DNA from: Azoarcus sp.
Lineage (GTDB): Bacteria; Pseudomonadota; Gammaproteobacteria; Burkholderiales; Rhodocyclaceae
DNA length: 33,500 nucleotides
Assembly: GCA_020725025.1 (NCBI GenBank)
Contig: DYFV01000059.1
Coordinates: forward strand, 1 to 33,500
Direction of reading: 5' to 3'
A model generated the notes under the pieces. That model was not told the DNA's origin. It saw only the letters and a list, made by a program, of their open reading frames with translations, and searched no databases. Below are positions 33,372-33,500 of this stretch, one piece after another. Position numbers and translations under genes: made by a program. The first letter of the stretch is position 1, and each line of letters starts with the position of its first letter.

Positions 33372-33448
33372 GATTGGATAGCTCAGTCGGGTAGAGCAGC
33401 CGCGGCGCAAGCTGCGGCCTGTCGCGGGTTCGACTCCCGCTCCAAACA
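33372..33448 (+). ncRNA. tRNA-like RNA with a GNRA-capped anticodon arm
   Basis: Acceptor GATTGGA/TCCAAAC (33372-33378, 33441-33447; six of seven pairs, A-A at 2-71), T8 A9, D arm GCTC-AGTCGGGTA-GAGC with the conserved GG, A26, and T arm GCGGG-TTCGACT-CCCGC (33424-33440), with GTC in the variable loop. These parts are canonical. The anticodon arm is not: GCCGCGGC-GCAA-GCTGCGGC (33399-33418) forms an 8-bp stem (one G-T pair) with a GNRA tetraloop. Forcing a 7-base loop gives GGCGCAA with G33 instead of U33 and a C-T mismatch. It therefore cannot decode. Discriminator A33448 is followed by GTT, with no encoded CCA. It is probably a tRNA mimic made from the sigma-54 promoter. Confidence 0.8.
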
Positions 33449-33500
33449 GTTGTGTGCGTCAAGTTGTGCAAAAGGGTTGATCAGGTATTCGGTTGATTCC
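33449..33500 (+). other. End of window after the tRNA-like RNAs
   Basis: Fifty-two bases with lower GC content than the RNA genes before it. No start codon with a ribosome site, no stem-loop and no terminator was recognised. The rtcB/rtcA or other repair genes expected downstream are not reached. Confidence 0.5.

Noticed and set aside
33173..33394. 73-codon open frame covering the tRNA-like RNAs
   Set aside because: It starts before the sigma-54 start site, has no ribosome site and its codons coincide with the RNA stems.
33372..33448. Ordinary decoding tRNA
   Set aside because: The anticodon loop would lack U33 and need a mismatched stem, while an 8-bp stem with a GCAA tetraloop fits far better; the acceptor also has an A-A mismatch and no CCA.

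Overview
The window is GC-rich, tightly packed chromosomal DNA from a proteobacterium, most likely a betaproteobacterium of the Rhodocyclales (Azoarcus/Thauera-like). This is an inference from gene content and order: trkA-trkH, hemE-priA, metX-metW near ampG, a short EIIA(Man)-HPr-EI phosphotransferase set, and a phasin pointing to polyhydroxyalkanoate storage. No insertion sequence, prophage, CRISPR array or rRNA gene was seen.

Layout. 1-5300 (+): end of trkA, trkH (K+ uptake), hemE (haem synthesis), then an AT-rich 429-base gap with DnaA-box-like sites, then priA (replication restart). 5403-9215 (-): fructokinase mak, beta-carbonic anhydrase can, a SMUG1-type uracil-DNA glycosylase and an AmpG permease. 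9263-13120 (-): a large membrane PAS-GGDEF-EAL cyclic-di-GMP protein. 13340-13657 (+): a 105-aa protein of unknown function, ended by a REP-like hairpin. 13760-15629 (-): metX-metW behind a promoter, a SAM-II riboswitch and an intrinsic terminator. 15626-19413 (-): a complete siaABCD signalling operon. 19463-21858 (-): EIIA(Man), HPr and EI. 21937-30554 (-): a BetT-type BCCT transporter, the ABC-F protein YbiT, a GNAT acetyltransferase, TrhP (tRNA U34 hydroxylation), an M1-type exported peptidase and a phasin with a well-defined promoter and operator pair. 30801-31427 (+): a carboxymuconolactone-decarboxylase-like protein. 31437-33038 (-): rtcR, the sigma-54 activator of RNA repair.

The most interesting region is the right edge (33039-33500). 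Divergent from rtcR there is a near-perfect sigma-54 promoter with an IHF-like site. It does not lead straight into a protein gene but into at least two tandem tRNA-like RNAs. One (33372-33448) has canonical D and T arms and a tRNA-like acceptor, but its anticodon arm is an 8-bp stem capped by a GCAA tetraloop, so it cannot decode. The other (33324-33370) keeps acceptor, a mini D arm and a canonical T arm, and lacks an anticodon arm altogether. They look like stress-induced tRNA mimics in an RNA-repair locus, related in idea to bacterial Y RNAs (YrlA). The window ends before any rtcB/rtcA gene.

Two signalling themes recur. Cyclic-di-GMP is handled by the PAS-GGDEF-EAL protein and by SiaD. RNA-based control appears twice, at the SAM-II switch on metX and at the RtcR locus.
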